Of a DNA stretch of 64,000 nucleotides, positions 27,538 to 36,812 are shown piece after piece (the stretch's first letter is position 1; the number at the start of each line of letters is the position of its first letter). A program made the translations under genes and the position numbers. Location: NCBI GenBank assembly GCA_905221435.1, contig CAJNDD010000005.1, forward strand, positions 1-64,000, in the 5' to 3' direction. This DNA comes from a bacterium. GTDB lineage: Bacteria > Bacillota > Bacilli > Lactobacillales > Streptococcaceae. A model generated the notes under the pieces. The model was given only the letters and a program-made list of their open reading frames with translations, was not told where the DNA came from and did no database searches.

Positions 27538-28482
27538 ATGAAACAAGTTTTTCTCTCAACAACAACTGAATTTAAAGAGATAGACACGCTTGAACCGGGC
27601 ACTTGGATCAACCTCGTCAATCCTACACAAAATGAATCGTTGGAGATTGCTAATGCCTTTAATATTGACATTACCGACCTTCGAGCACCGCTTGATGCGG
27701 AAGAAATGTCCCGTATTACCATCGAAGATGAGTACACTTTGATCATCGTAGACGTTCCAGTCACAGAGGAGAGAAACAATCGCACCTATTACGTAACGAT
27801 TCCGCTGGGGATTATCATCACCGAGGAAACCATTATCACCACCTGCTTGGAATCCCTCCCTGTTCTTGATGTCTTTATCAATCGTAGGTTGCGTAATTTC
27901 TATACCTTCATGCGGTCACGCTTTATCTTTCAACTCCTTTATCGCAATGCCGAGCTTTATCTAACTGCCCTTCGTTCCATTGATCGCAAGAGCGAACAAA
28001 TCGAAAGTCAACTGCATAAATCCACTCGAAATGAAGAATTGATTGAACTCATGGAATTGGAAAAGACCATCGTCTATTTCAAGGCCTCACTAAAAACAAA
28101 CGAGCGCGTAATCAAGAAATTGACCAGCGCAACCAGCAATATCAAAAAATACTTAGAGGACGAGGACATACTCGAAGATACCCTGATTGAAACCCAACAG
28201 GCCATCGAGATGGCAGATATCTATGGAAACGTCCTTCACTCTATGACAGAGACCTTTGCCTCTATCATTTCCAACAACCAGAACAACATCATGAAGACCC
28301 TGGCTCTCGTGACCATTGTCATGTCTGTCCCGACCATGATTTTCTCAGCCTACGGGATGAACTTTAAGGATAATGAAATCCCTCTGAACGGTGAGCCACA
28401 CGCCTTCTGGTTAATCGTCTTTATCGCCTTTGCTATGAGTGTCTCGCTCACTCTCTATCTCATCCATAAAAAATGGTTCTAA
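27538..28482 (+). CDS. corA: CorA family magnesium/divalent cation channel
   Basis: The 314-aa protein has a large cytosolic N-terminal domain and two C-terminal membrane helices joined by the signature YGMNF (GMN motif near residue 280) and a charged loop. This is the CorA pentameric Mg2+ channel architecture. Together with mgtA upstream, the window carries two Mg2+ uptake routes. The next gene starts 11 bases after the stop. Confidence 0.93.
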   Translation: MKQVFLSTTTEFKEIDTLEPGTWINLVNPTQNESLEIANAFNIDITDLRAPLDAEEMSRITIEDEYTLIIVDVPVTEERNNRTYYVTIPLGIIITEETIITTCLESLPVLDVFINRRLRNFYTFMRSRFIFQLLYRNAELYLTALRSIDRKSEQIESQLHKSTRNEELIELMELEKTIVYFKASLKTNERVIKKLTSATSNIKKYLEDEDILEDTLIETQQAIEMADIYGNVLHSMTETFASIISNNQNNIMKTLALVTIVMSVPTMIFSAYGMNFKDNEIPLNGEPHAFWLIVFIAFAMSVSLTLYLIHKKWF

Positions 28483-28493
28483 GAGGAATCCCT

Positions 28494-29171
28494 ATGTCTC
28501 AGATTGATTTACAAAAACTAACTAAAAAAAATAAACATTTTATCCATATTGCCACACAACAGTTTCTCAAAGATGGCAAAACAGAGGCTGAAATTGATGC
28601 TATTTTCAACGAAATTATGCCAGAGATTCTTAAAGAACAGTCTAAGGGGGTTCCTGCTCGTACCCTTTACGGAGCACCAACTCAATGGGCTCATAACTTC
28701 ACTTTGAAGGAACAATATGAAAAAGAGCACCCAAAAGAAAATGATGATCCAAAACTCATGATTATGGACTCAGCCCTTTTCATCACTAGTTTATTTGCGC
28801 TCATCAGCGCCCTTACAACAACCATCTCTCCCGATCAGTCTGTCGGCTATGGTTTAATTACTCTATTGTTTGTAGGTATCGTTGGAGGAATTGCCTTTTA
28901 CTGGATGTACCACTTCATCTATCGCTACTATGGTCCCGATGTAGAGCGTAGCCAACGTCCTCCATTCTGGAAATCGTTTCTCATTATTCTAATTTCTATG
29001 CTAGTTTGGTTGGCAGTGCTCTTTGGAACAAACTTCCTACCAACCAACCTCAATCCTGTCCTTCCTCCGATTACACTTGCCATCATCGGAGCAGTGCTTC
29101 TTGCTCTTCGCTTCTATCTCAAAAAACGCTTCAATATCCGAAGTGCAAGCGCGGGCCCATCACGTTATTAA
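28494..29171 (+). CDS. DUF1129 family membrane protein
   Basis: The 225-aa protein starts at ATG 28494 (AAGAGGAA upstream). The soluble N-terminal part (about 1-90) contains LYGAPTQWAHNF, typical of DUF1129, followed by five predicted membrane segments and a basic tail. Co-transcribed with corA, an arrangement also found in pneumococcus. Function unknown. A partner role in Mg2+ transport is only suggested by context. Confidence 0.85.
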   Translation: MSQIDLQKLTKKNKHFIHIATQQFLKDGKTEAEIDAIFNEIMPEILKEQSKGVPARTLYGAPTQWAHNFTLKEQYEKEHPKENDDPKLMIMDSALFITSLFALISALTTTISPDQSVGYGLITLLFVGIVGGIAFYWMYHFIYRYYGPDVERSQRPPFWKSFLIILISMLVWLAVLFGTNFLPTNLNPVLPPITLAIIGAVLLALRFYLKKRFNIRSASAGPSRY

Positions 29172-29179
29172 AAGAATGA

Positions 29180-29209
29180 AAAAAGCAACTGCAGATGCGG
29201 TTGCTTTTT
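29180..29209. terminator. Bidirectional terminator between corA-DUF1129 and the ruvA operon
   Basis: AAAAAGCAAC (29180-29189) pairs with GTTGCTTTTT (29200-29209). T-runs on both strands let it serve both convergent operons. Confidence 0.9.
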
Positions 29210-29257
29210 GATGTCAATCTATGATTCTCCTTTTTCTCTTGTATAACTACTAAAACG

Positions 29258-29929
29258 TCACATATTACTGATAACTAAAATCATAAAAGAGAGACTGTTG
29301 CCTAGTATATGAACTAGCAAGGGATAGTAAATATTTTCTTTTTCTTTTACATAAATAATTGAAAAAACTAACCCACCATCCAAATAACTAACTGCGCTGA
29401 CCCACTCTGATAAAGACAAGTTATGCATATGAGTCAAGGAAAAAGCAAGACCGACTAAAAAAATACTCAGCCAACTTGACAGATATTTTCCTAACCAATG
29501 CAATAACACCTGACGGAAAAAGAATTCTTCTACCACAGGACCAACCACACAGGAAAAGAGCAGCAAAAGAAGGGGCTGACTGCGAAACGTATTTTGAATA
29601 TTGATCTCATTTTGCCCTACTCCACCCAATCCCAGTGTCTGCCGCAATAACCCTGATAGAAAAGCAAAGAAGAAGGTCATCAGAAAGAGAAGGAGCAAAT
29701 ATTTCAAAGCTCCTAACCAAAACTTTCTCGAGGACACTTTGATTTCATTCCACTTTTGGATCAACTCCGATTTAAACAAGAAACATCCATATAGAAAAAT
29801 TCCTATATAGGCTAGATAATTTGTAATCGAAGTCGACAACAGAAAATCAAAGAGGTGAACACCGTCAAAAACAAAGAAAACAGTATAGAGAATCACAAAA
29901 ATAAGGATTCCCTTATATTTGTTAGACAT
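29258..29929 (-). CDS. CPBP/CAAX family membrane protease
   Basis: The 223-aa integral membrane protein has about six helices and the three intramembrane protease motifs: EEFFFR (EExxxR), FSLTH (FxxxH) and HILGN (HxxxN). Members process or protect against peptides in lactic acid bacteria, though most are uncharacterised. It starts three bases after tag in the ruvA operon; AGGGGAG precedes the start. Confidence 0.85.
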   Translation of the reverse strand: MSNKYKGILIFVILYTVFFVFDGVHLFDFLLSTSITNYLAYIGIFLYGCFLFKSELIQKWNEIKVSSRKFWLGALKYLLLLFLMTFFFAFLSGLLRQTLGLGGVGQNEINIQNTFRSQPLLLLLFSCVVGPVVEEFFFRQVLLHWLGKYLSSWLSIFLVGLAFSLTHMHNLSLSEWVSAVSYLDGGLVFSIIYVKEKENIYYPLLVHILGNSLSFMILVISNM

Positions 29930-29932
29930 TAT

Positions 29933-30493
29933 TTATCTCCCCTTCCACTCACAATCATTCTCATGGTCGTCAATCAGACCTGCTGCTTGTAGAAAAGCCA
30001 AAACTGCGACTGGACCTGTAAACTTGAATCCTTGTTTTTTGAGATCTTGAGATAACTTTTCAGACAAGGCTGTTTTAGCAGGTGCCTGGTGATAGTCAGG
30101 AACATCATTCACGATAGTTTTCCCCTCAACAAAAGACCAGAGATAGGTATCAAAGGAACCGTAGTTTTTCTGGACTTGTAAAAATGCTTGAGCGTTGGCA
30201 CGCGTAGCAAAAATCTTGGCTCTATTTCGGATGATGGCTGGATTATCTAACAAAGCTTCCAACTCCTCATCTGTCATCTCTGCGACACGTTGGGCTTGGT
30301 AGTTGTGAAATACTTCTCGGAAAGCTTGGCGTTTGTTTAGTACCGTTTCCCAAGACAGACCCGACTGGTAAGTTTCCAAACAAAGTAACTCAAAGAGAGC
30401 ACGGTCATCATGAAGGGGTTGGCCCCACTCCTCATCATGATAGGCTACATATAAAGGGTTGTTCATTTTAACCCAACCACAGCGTTTTGTCAT
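29933..30493 (-). CDS. tag: DNA-3-methyladenine glycosylase I
   Basis: The 186-aa base-excision enzyme has the zinc-binding N-terminus MTKRCGWVK, YHDEEWG, the LSWETVLNKR motif and a C-terminal HENDC. It removes 3-methyladenine from alkylated DNA. ATG 30493 is used because GGAG lies right before it; the TTG at 30505 overlaps that Shine-Dalgarno sequence. It is grouped with ruvA, as in pneumococcus. Confidence 0.93.
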   Translation of the reverse strand: MTKRCGWVKMNNPLYVAYHDEEWGQPLHDDRALFELLCLETYQSGLSWETVLNKRQAFREVFHNYQAQRVAEMTDEELEALLDNPAIIRNRAKIFATRANAQAFLQVQKNYGSFDTYLWSFVEGKTIVNDVPDYHQAPAKTALSEKLSQDLKKQGFKFTGPVAVLAFLQAAGLIDDHENDCEWKGR

Positions 30494-30494
30494 A

Positions 30495-31064
30495 TTATTC
30501 TCCAATCTTTAAAACATAGCCGGGTAAGGGGATACTCGACTTATCCAATAGATTAATCCAACGATTAATATCTGGTGGTAGAGGGTTAAATCTCTCATCC
30601 GTTTGATACCTTACACCATCATCTGTTTCTATTCCAGTTAATGTTTCAATCTGTTCTCGAAGTTGGTCTACAGACATCCAATCAGTCCAACTTTCAAATA
30701 AACTTTCTGAGACCAGAGTTATACCATACCATTCTTCAAACCATCCAATGTAGTCTGCACTTAAGAGGTAGAGTTTTTCGAAAGAACAAGGTTCATCATT
30801 CACCCTTATACTATCTACTATGTTGTCATTATCTACTAAAGCAATACTTGCGCCACAAAATTCACAAGGAAATGAGCCAACTTGACCATAGCGGGAACCA
30901 CAATGCAAGAATAATCCTGTTTGGCTCTGCTGACAATTATTACAAAACAACGGAAAAACGGTACAGTGTAGCCATAGTGTATCAACCTTCCCATTTTTAA
31001 ATTTTATCTTGACATGGTTGCTACTGTTTCTTGCTTCAACTAGATTAATTCGAGCAATTCCCAT
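30495..31064 (-). CDS. Uncharacterised protein with zinc-ribbon-like cysteines
   Basis: The 189-aa soluble protein is not recognised. Residues about 35-75 contain CNNCQQ, a single HCGS and CEFCGAS, arranged like a small zinc-binding module. The C-terminal half is acidic and aromatic (YIGWFEEWYG, WTDWMSVDQLREQ). Its ATG overlaps the ruvA stop (TAATG) and its own stop is next to the tag start, so it is translationally locked into this DNA-repair operon. No signal or membrane segment. Confidence 0.7.
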   Translation of the reverse strand: MGIARINLVEARNSSNHVKIKFKNGKVDTLWLHCTVFPLFCNNCQQSQTGLFLHCGSRYGQVGSFPCEFCGASIALVDNDNIVDSIRVNDEPCSFEKLYLLSADYIGWFEEWYGITLVSESLFESWTDWMSVDQLREQIETLTGIETDDGVRYQTDERFNPLPPDINRWINLLDKSSIPLPGYVLKIGE

Positions 31065-31657
31065 TATTTTACCAACATCTTAAGAGCCGACTTGATATAG
31101 TTCTCTGCTGTATCTGTCGTTCCTTCAAAGAATTTCTTGATTTTCTTAAGTTCGGTCGCCTTGTAACCCAGTGCCAACATGGCTTCCATAGCTTCTTCCA
31201 ATTCTTGGTTCTCAGCGCTGGTTTGCACTGCGACCTTGGCAGGAAGGTCATCACTAGCCACGACTACCTTTCCTTCCAAGTCCAGCACCATCTGTTGGGC
31301 TGTTTTCTTGCCAATTTTAGGGAACTTGGTCAAGTAGGTGATGTTCTTAGTCTCGATTGCCTGAACCAAGCCAGCATTGTCATCGGCAGCGATAATAGCA
31401 AGAGCTGACACAGGACCAATCCCTGAGACCGAAATCAGACTAAGAAAGAGCTTCTTCTCGTCTTCTGAACGAAAGCCGTAAAGCAGATGGGCATCCTCAC
31501 GGACAACTTGGTGCACATAAATCTGAGTTTCTTGATTAACCTGACCTGAGTAAGCATAAGGATTGGCTACATGCAAGATATAACCGATACCATTTGCCTC
31601 AAGGACAATATATTTAGCAGTGATTTTGGTAATGATTCCTTTTAGATATTCGTACAT
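31064..31657 (-). CDS. ruvA: Holliday junction branch migration protein RuvA
   Basis: The 197-aa protein has the normal RuvA length. [12 protein letters not shown] opens domain I. The paired helix-hairpin-helix motifs of domain II are visible ([13 protein letters not shown] and [16 protein letters not shown]), and the small C-terminal domain III ([13 protein letters not shown]) binds RuvB. Start ATG 31657 has GGAG upstream. It leads the ruvA-unknown-tag-CPBP operon. Confidence 0.96.
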   Translation of the reverse strand: MYEYLKGIITKITAKYIVLEANGIGYILHVANPYAYSGQVNQETQIYVHQVVREDAHLLYGFRSEDEKKLFLSLISVSGIGPVSALAIIAADDNAGLVQAIETKNITYLTKFPKIGKKTAQQMVLDLEGKVVVASDDLPAKVAVQTSAENQELEEAMEAMLALGYKATELKKIKKFFEGTTDTAENYIKSALKMLVK

Positions 31658-31736
31658 AGTTTTTTCTCCATTATTTTGCCTATCTAGTATACCATATTTC
31701 CCCAAGACAGACTGCAACAAAAGGTGCAACCTCTGG

Positions 31737-31765
31737 TTGACAAATAGTACAGGAGATTGTATTCT
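31737..31765 (+). promoter_or_regulatory. Promoter of the XRE regulator gene
   Basis: TTGACA (31737-31742), 17 bases, TATTCT (31760-31765); AAAGGAGG and the start codon follow at 31801-31816. Confidence 0.65.
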
Positions 31766-31813
31766 CATTATAAGTAAAAATTGTTAGGATAGAAGTAGAA
31801 AAAGGAGGATAGA

Positions 31814-32311
31814 ATGATGAAACTCGCAGAAAAACTATTTGAGCTCAGAAAGGAAAAAGGTTGGTCCCAGGAAAAGCTAGCAGAACAAATCAATGTTTCT
31901 CGGCAAAGCATCTCAAAATGGGAGTCTGGACAAGTTCTTCCTGAAATCGAAAAAATCATTGAATTAAGCAAGATTTTCCAAGTAACAACTGACTATCTAC
32001 TACTGGATGAAAACTCTGAAAAAGGTTCCACAGCAGTGACCTTGGAAGAAGACAAGGACAAATACTGTAAAGAGGTTAAATCCTTTGGTCTCTGGCAAAT
32101 GATTTATATTTTCGTATTGGCTCTGGCTATCTATCTTTTTTTAGCTGGTTCTAGTTTCCCAGCCGAATTCACCGCCTGGATTTGGCTGACCTTCGTTCTC
32201 TTGATTGCATCTGCAATTGCTATCAACAAGACTCTCAAAACCAAACAATTTTACCTTGATAAGATGATTAATCTCGAAAAAACTTCAGAAGAAGTCAATA
32301 GCAAAAAGTGA
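31814..32311 (+). CDS. XRE-family regulator with C-terminal membrane segments
   Basis: The 165-aa protein has an N-terminal HTH_3 domain (residues about 5-60: [25 protein letters not shown]) and two hydrophobic segments at about 95-135 ([30 protein letters not shown]). Two adjacent ATGs (31814, 31817) are both usable with AAAGGAGG. Membrane-tethered XRE proteins of this kind are common in Firmicutes and often control a neighbouring envelope gene; here it is alone. The target is unknown. Confidence 0.82.
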   Translation: MMKLAEKLFELRKEKGWSQEKLAEQINVSRQSISKWESGQVLPEIEKIIELSKIFQVTTDYLLLDENSEKGSTAVTLEEDKDKYCKEVKSFGLWQMIYIFVLALAIYLFLAGSSFPAEFTAWIWLTFVLLIASAIAINKTLKTKQFYLDKMINLEKTSEEVNSKK

Positions 32312-32396
32312 CGGAGATGGAAGTATCCAACCATCCTTTCTTTTAAAAAAGCACAAGCAACCTTGCTTCACAACTTATACAAAAATTTCCATGATA

Positions 32397-32444
32397 AAAC
32401 GCATAATACCAAGGCTTTTGAATACCTGATATTACGCGTTTTTT
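32397..32444 (+). terminator. Terminator after the XRE regulator gene
   Basis: AAAACGC..TAATA pairs with TATTA..GCGTTTT (one A-C mismatch) and is followed by TTTTTT. Confidence 0.7.
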
Positions 32445-32474
32445 CTGATTTTAAAGACTTTTGATCAGCTTCCC

Positions 32475-34325
32475 TTACTCAGCATGGGTTGTCTCATTTG
32501 CAAAGGAAATAATTGCTTCTTTGAGCTCATCTCCGCTGAGTGAACGGAACTCTTCAATCTTTTGATCAATCGCTTCTAGCGGCATGACATTTACTTTACC
32601 AACGAAAATCTTGTCCATAACTTGGTTATCAACCAGTTCGGTCGAAACCAAGAGTTCTTCATAGAGTTTTTCACCTGGGCGAATCCCAACTTCAACGATT
32701 GGAATTTCACTTTCTGTGTGTCCGCTTAGAAGGACCATTTTCTTAGCCAAGTCATAGATCTTGACTGGTTTGCCCATATCAAGGATAAAGACTTCTCCGT
32801 CCTTAGCATAAGCGCCAGCATGGATTACCAGACGACTGGCCTCTGGAATGGTCATGAAGTAACGCGTCATACGGAAGTCTGTCACCGTTACAGGACCACC
32901 TTCAGCAATCTGACGTTCAAAGACAGGAATCACGCTACCACGGCTACCGAGAACATTCCCAAAACGAACTGCACAGTAGGTTGATTTGCTACGTTGGTTA
33001 AAGCCAGTGACAATCAACTCTGCCACGCGCTTGGTTGCACCCATAACATTGGGTGGATTGACCGCTTTGTCAGTCGAAATCATGACCATCTTAGGAACTT
33101 TAGCTGCATCAACAGCCTTGGCAACATTGTAGGTCCCGAGTATATTGTTCTTGAAGGCTTCTTTTGGATTGCGCTCCATCATCGGAACATGTTTGTGGGC
33201 TGCAGCATGGTAAACGATGGCTGGTTTGTACTGTTCAAACACCTGCAAGAGACGGTCATAGTCCTGAATATCTGCAATGACAGGAACATAATCAATCCCT
33301 TGGAATGTTCGGATTAATTCATGATAAACGAGATAGATGGAATTTTCGCCATGCCCCAGCAAAATCACGCGTTCAGGATTGAAGCGACTGACCTGACGAC
33401 AAATCTCCGAACCAATCGAACCGCCGGCTCCTGTCACCAAGATGGTCTTGCCTGTAAGCTCTGCACCAAGACGGGATTCGTCGAGACGGATTTCCTGACG
33501 CCCCAAAAGGTCTGTGATGTCAATCTTCTGGAAACCACTACCTGGTTGGTGAAGCCCTTGAACAACTGTCTCAACCTTGGGCATCTTGTAACATTTGATA
33601 CCGAGTTTATTACACATCTGCAGGATACGTTCGTACTCTGACGGGTCAAGCGAAGGGATGGCTACGATGACACGCTCGATTTGGTGACGTTTAGCCAAGT
33701 CGGGTAGATTATCATAAGAGCCCAAAACTGGGATTCCACCAAGCTTTTGTCCCTTTTTCTTCTCATCATTATCCAAAATTCCCACTAACTCAAGGTCACT
33801 AGTTGGGTGTTGGTAGCTGTTCATAAAGAGGGCCCCACCATCACCAGCACCAATCAAGAAGGTACGGCGGTGTTCGCCCTCCCCACTTCCCTGCTTGCGC
33901 TTAGAATAAATCAACTGCCAAGTGATACGAGGGAGTAAGATGAGAAAAGTACTCAATAAGATAAAGAGTATGATGAACCGGATAGAAAACAGAGGAAGAA
34001 AAGCGTAGCAAATTCCATAGGAAAACACACTACTGAGCATCACTCCGAAAAAGATTTTCATAAAATCCGTAATCTTACTGTAACGACTAATACTCGCATT
34101 GAGCCCCCAAAATCCAATCATGATTTGATAGAAGAGGAAAGCCAAACCAGTATAGATAACATAGTCCACAGGCGCTGGGTTAATCAAGCCATAAAAGAGA
34201 ATGTAAGACACGATGATGGAAACCACCATACTAATAATATCAAATACACCCCAGAACACCTGCTTTTGCTGTTTATTTAAAATTTCAACCAGATCAATTA
34301 CATAATCTGTTAGTTTTTTATTCAT
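32475..34325 (-). CDS. CapD/FlaA1-like membrane UDP-sugar 4,6-dehydratase/epimerase
   Basis: The 616-aa protein has four N-terminal membrane helices (residues about 20-135), a first Rossmann region (TFLIGAGDGG) and a catalytic short-chain dehydrogenase domain with GAGGSIGSEICRQ near residue 300 and STDKAVNPPNVMGATKR, where Lys replaces the usual Tyr of the YxxxK triad as in 4,6-dehydratases of the WbpM/CapD type. It makes a modified UDP-sugar precursor for surface polysaccharide or protein glycosylation. The glycosyltransferase gene lies 79 bases upstream on the same strand. Confidence 0.88.
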   Translation of the reverse strand: MNKKLTDYVIDLVEILNKQQKQVFWGVFDIISMVVSIIVSYILFYGLINPAPVDYVIYTGLAFLFYQIMIGFWGLNASISRYSKITDFMKIFFGVMLSSVFSYGICYAFLPLFSIRFIILFILLSTFLILLPRITWQLIYSKRKQGSGEGEHRRTFLIGAGDGGALFMNSYQHPTSDLELVGILDNDEKKKGQKLGGIPVLGSYDNLPDLAKRHQIERVIVAIPSLDPSEYERILQMCNKLGIKCYKMPKVETVVQGLHQPGSGFQKIDITDLLGRQEIRLDESRLGAELTGKTILVTGAGGSIGSEICRQVSRFNPERVILLGHGENSIYLVYHELIRTFQGIDYVPVIADIQDYDRLLQVFEQYKPAIVYHAAAHKHVPMMERNPKEAFKNNILGTYNVAKAVDAAKVPKMVMISTDKAVNPPNVMGATKRVAELIVTGFNQRSKSTYCAVRFGNVLGSRGSVIPVFERQIAEGGPVTVTDFRMTRYFMTIPEASRLVIHAGAYAKDGEVFILDMGKPVKIYDLAKKMVLLSGHTESEIPIVEVGIRPGEKLYEELLVSTELVDNQVMDKIFVGKVNVMPLEAIDQKIEEFRSLSGDELKEAIISFANETTHAE

Positions 34326-34404
34326 AGGAATTTACTCTTTCTTAAAAGAATTTAAATATATATTGTTATTATAACATTTTTTGGCTATTTTATCTTTTAC
34401 AATA

Positions 34405-35235
34405 CTATTTATTTTTTCTTAATAATTTTACAAAAATAAACTGACGTACAAAGCCTGGACAAAGTGCAACAATGGCCTGAATGGCTACACTTTTAGCATA
34501 TTCCATGTAAGAAATTTGCCCTCGCTCAAGCATGCGCTGACGAGCTTGGCGATAGAGTTTAAGGTAACGCAAGCCACCTCGACGCTCAAACATCCCTGCA
34601 CCGACACGAACCTTACACAAGATTTGATCGAGGTTTCCAGTCTTGGCACCTGCGGCAATCATATTGAGCCAGAGGAGATCATCCTCCATATAAAGCCCAT
34701 CTTCGTAGTTGCCTGCCTTGAGAACCATATCCTTCTTGAACATTACTGTCATGTGGTTAAAGGCGCTTCTCATTCTCTGATAGGCCACAATGTCTGCGTG
34801 CTGAGTAGGAACACGACGGTAAGAAACAATCTCATCTGGATTGTCAATGAACTCTGCGATATGCCCACCTAAGAGATCGAGATCTTCTTTCTCCATTAGC
34901 TGAAGCTGTTTCTCAAAACGATCCGGAACGGCTAAATCATCCGTATCCATGCGGGCGATGATATCGTACTGACACTGTAAAACACCGTATCGAAGAGCCA
35001 AACCTAAACCTTGATTTTCTTCCAAGGGGCAACGCTTAACTGGAATCTCTGACTGCGCTTCTACTTCATCCAGCACCTGATAGAGTTCTGGTGTGAGAGG
35101 CCCATCCTCAACAAGAACAAGCTCACTTGGTTTCAAGGTCTGGTTTTGAACACTTTTGATGGCATCTCTCAAAAATGTCGGATTTTCCTTTACATAGACC
35201 GACATCAAGACGCTGATTTTTTGCTTTTCAGACAC
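34405..35235 (-). CDS. Family 2 glycosyltransferase
   Basis: The 276-aa GT-A enzyme begins with the GT2 signature ISVLMSVYVKENPTFL, has VEDG for nucleotide binding and the DxD-like MDTDDLA near residue 100, followed by YMEDDLLW near 190. It probably adds a hexose or deoxyhexose to a surface glycan; the acceptor is unknown. It is first in a two-gene unit with the CapD-like gene and not inside a recognisable capsule locus. Confidence 0.85.
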   Translation of the reverse strand: MSEKQKISVLMSVYVKENPTFLRDAIKSVQNQTLKPSELVLVEDGPLTPELYQVLDEVEAQSEIPVKRCPLEENQGLGLALRYGVLQCQYDIIARMDTDDLAVPDRFEKQLQLMEKEDLDLLGGHIAEFIDNPDEIVSYRRVPTQHADIVAYQRMRSAFNHMTVMFKKDMVLKAGNYEDGLYMEDDLLWLNMIAAGAKTGNLDQILCKVRVGAGMFERRGGLRYLKLYRQARQRMLERGQISYMEYAKSVAIQAIVALCPGFVRQFIFVKLLRKNK

Positions 35236-35380
35236 AGTTTTTCTCCAATTTATAGATTTCCTTCCACTATTTTATCACAAAATTTCCTAGTTTCCTATTT
35301 TTATTTTAATTCTATGAAAAACTTAGTAAAAGAGTCTGTATATTTTCAAGCAAGATGGGCTGGACTTTCTAGTCCTCTCC

Positions 35381-35409
35381 TTGACATTATAAGGAAAAAA
35401 CCTTAAAAT
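35381..35409 (+). promoter_or_regulatory. Promoter of the CynX-like transporter gene
   Basis: TTGACA (35381-35386), 17 bases, TAAAAT (35404-35409). A small AAGG/CCTT inverted repeat lies in the spacer. Confidence 0.65.
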
Positions 35410-35443
35410 AAGCTGTTATTAAAATCATCTTATCGAGGTTTTC

Positions 35444-36610
35444 ATGAAAAAACAATCACTCTTTTTTGTTCTAGGAATTGTCTTAATCGGGACTGTTTTG
35501 CGCTCTCCTTTTACTGCTCTTCCAACCATTTTAGGAGATATCGCTCAGGGGCTAGGAGTCGAGGTTAGTTCTCTCGGTATTTTAACCAGTCTCCCTCTCT
35601 TAATGTTTGCTCTTTTCTCTGCTTTTGCAAGTCGCTTGGCGCAAAAGATTGGACTAGAGCATCTCTTTACTTACTGTCTCCTCCTCTTAACTGTTGGCTC
35701 TGTCATTCGGATTTTCAATCTTCCCCTTCTCTATCTAGGAACTCTGATCATCGGAGCGAGCATCGCCATTTTCAATGTACTCCTCCCAAGTATGATCCAG
35801 GCAAATCAGCCTCAAAAAATCAGTTTCCTAACAACTCTCTATGTCACTGCCATGGGAATTTCGACAGCCATCGCTTCTTATCTTTCGGTCCCTATCACCC
35901 AAGCTAGTTCTTGGAAGGGACTCATCCTCGTTCTCAGCTTTCTCTGTCTGGTCACTCTGCTAGTCTGGTTACCAAATCATCACCACAACCACCACCTAGA
36001 AAGCCAAAAAGAAAAGCAAGTCAAAGAGAATATTCTAAAAAGTAAAGATGTCTGGGCTATCATTATCTTTGGCGGGCTTCAGTCCTTGCTCTTTTATACA
36101 AGTATGACCTGGTTGCCAACTATAGCTGTTAGTGCTGGTATTTCTAATAGTGATGCGGCTCTCCTTGCTTCTATCTTCTCACTGATCAGCATTCCTTTTT
36201 CGATGACTGTTCCAAGTCTGACGACTCGTCTATCAGATGGTCACCGTCGAATCATGCTGGTAATTATCTCTATCGCTGGGATGACAGGAATTGCCATGCT
36301 CTTGTACCCAACCAACAACTTCCTCTACTGGTTAGTCGTCCATCTCTTGATTGGAACGGCCTGCAGTGCCCTCTTCCCCTACCTCATGGTTTGTTTTTCT
36401 CTTAAAACCAGTTCTCCTGAAAAGACCGCTCAGCTATCAGGACTAGCGCAAACAGGAGGCTACATCTTAGCTGCTTTTGGACCTACCTTGTTTGGTTATA
36501 GTTTTGAGCTTTTCCAATCTTGGATCCCAGCTGTCCTTGCCCTTCTAGTCATCGATATCATCATGACCGTCTCACTCTTTATGGTGGATCGGGCGGATAA
36601 GATACTTTAA
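35444..36610 (+). CDS. MFS transporter, CynX/NimT family
   Basis: The 388-aa protein has 12 hydrophobic segments and the family start (GIVLIGTVLRSPFTALPTIL). A His-rich cytosolic loop, HHHNHHLE, lies between the two six-helix halves (residues about 185-192). CynX-like carriers move cyanate, nitroimidazole or other small anions; the substrate here is not known. It is single, with its own promoter and terminator. Confidence 0.85.
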   Translation: MKKQSLFFVLGIVLIGTVLRSPFTALPTILGDIAQGLGVEVSSLGILTSLPLLMFALFSAFASRLAQKIGLEHLFTYCLLLLTVGSVIRIFNLPLLYLGTLIIGASIAIFNVLLPSMIQANQPQKISFLTTLYVTAMGISTAIASYLSVPITQASSWKGLILVLSFLCLVTLLVWLPNHHHNHHLESQKEKQVKENILKSKDVWAIIIFGGLQSLLFYTSMTWLPTIAVSAGISNSDAALLASIFSLISIPFSMTVPSLTTRLSDGHRRIMLVIISIAGMTGIAMLLYPTNNFLYWLVVHLLIGTACSALFPYLMVCFSLKTSSPEKTAQLSGLAQTGGYILAAFGPTLFGYSFELFQSWIPAVLALLVIDIIMTVSLFMVDRADKIL

Positions 36611-36643
36611 TTTTCTAAAATCTATCACAACGATAAACAATGC

Positions 36644-36669
36644 AAAGCTAGACTCTGTCTGGCTTTTTT
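36644..36669 (+). terminator. Terminator after the CynX-like gene
   Basis: AAAGCTAGAC (36644-36653) pairs with GTCTGGCTTT (36657-36666, one G-U), followed by TTT. Confidence 0.8.
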
Positions 36670-36703
36670 GGTGCTTATACCAACAAGAATCACCATCCAT
36701 CTG

Positions 36704-36733
36704 TTAGCAGAAAAATGGTATTTTTGATATAAT
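36704..36733 (+). promoter_or_regulatory. Promoter of the DUF2971 gene
   Basis: TTAGCA (36704-36709), 18 bases, TATAAT (36728-36733). Confidence 0.55.
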
Positions 36734-36812
36734 AAAATGTATAGAAACTAATTGTCATACGAAAAATAAATCAGTTTATAAGATAGCTACTATTTTAAGT
36801 GAGGTGCACAGG

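Noticed and set aside
36645-36812. Insertion-sequence ends around the DUF2971 gene
   Set aside because: I looked for terminal inverted repeats or target duplications on both sides (36.6-36.8 and 39.15-39.3 kb) and saw only terminators and promoters.
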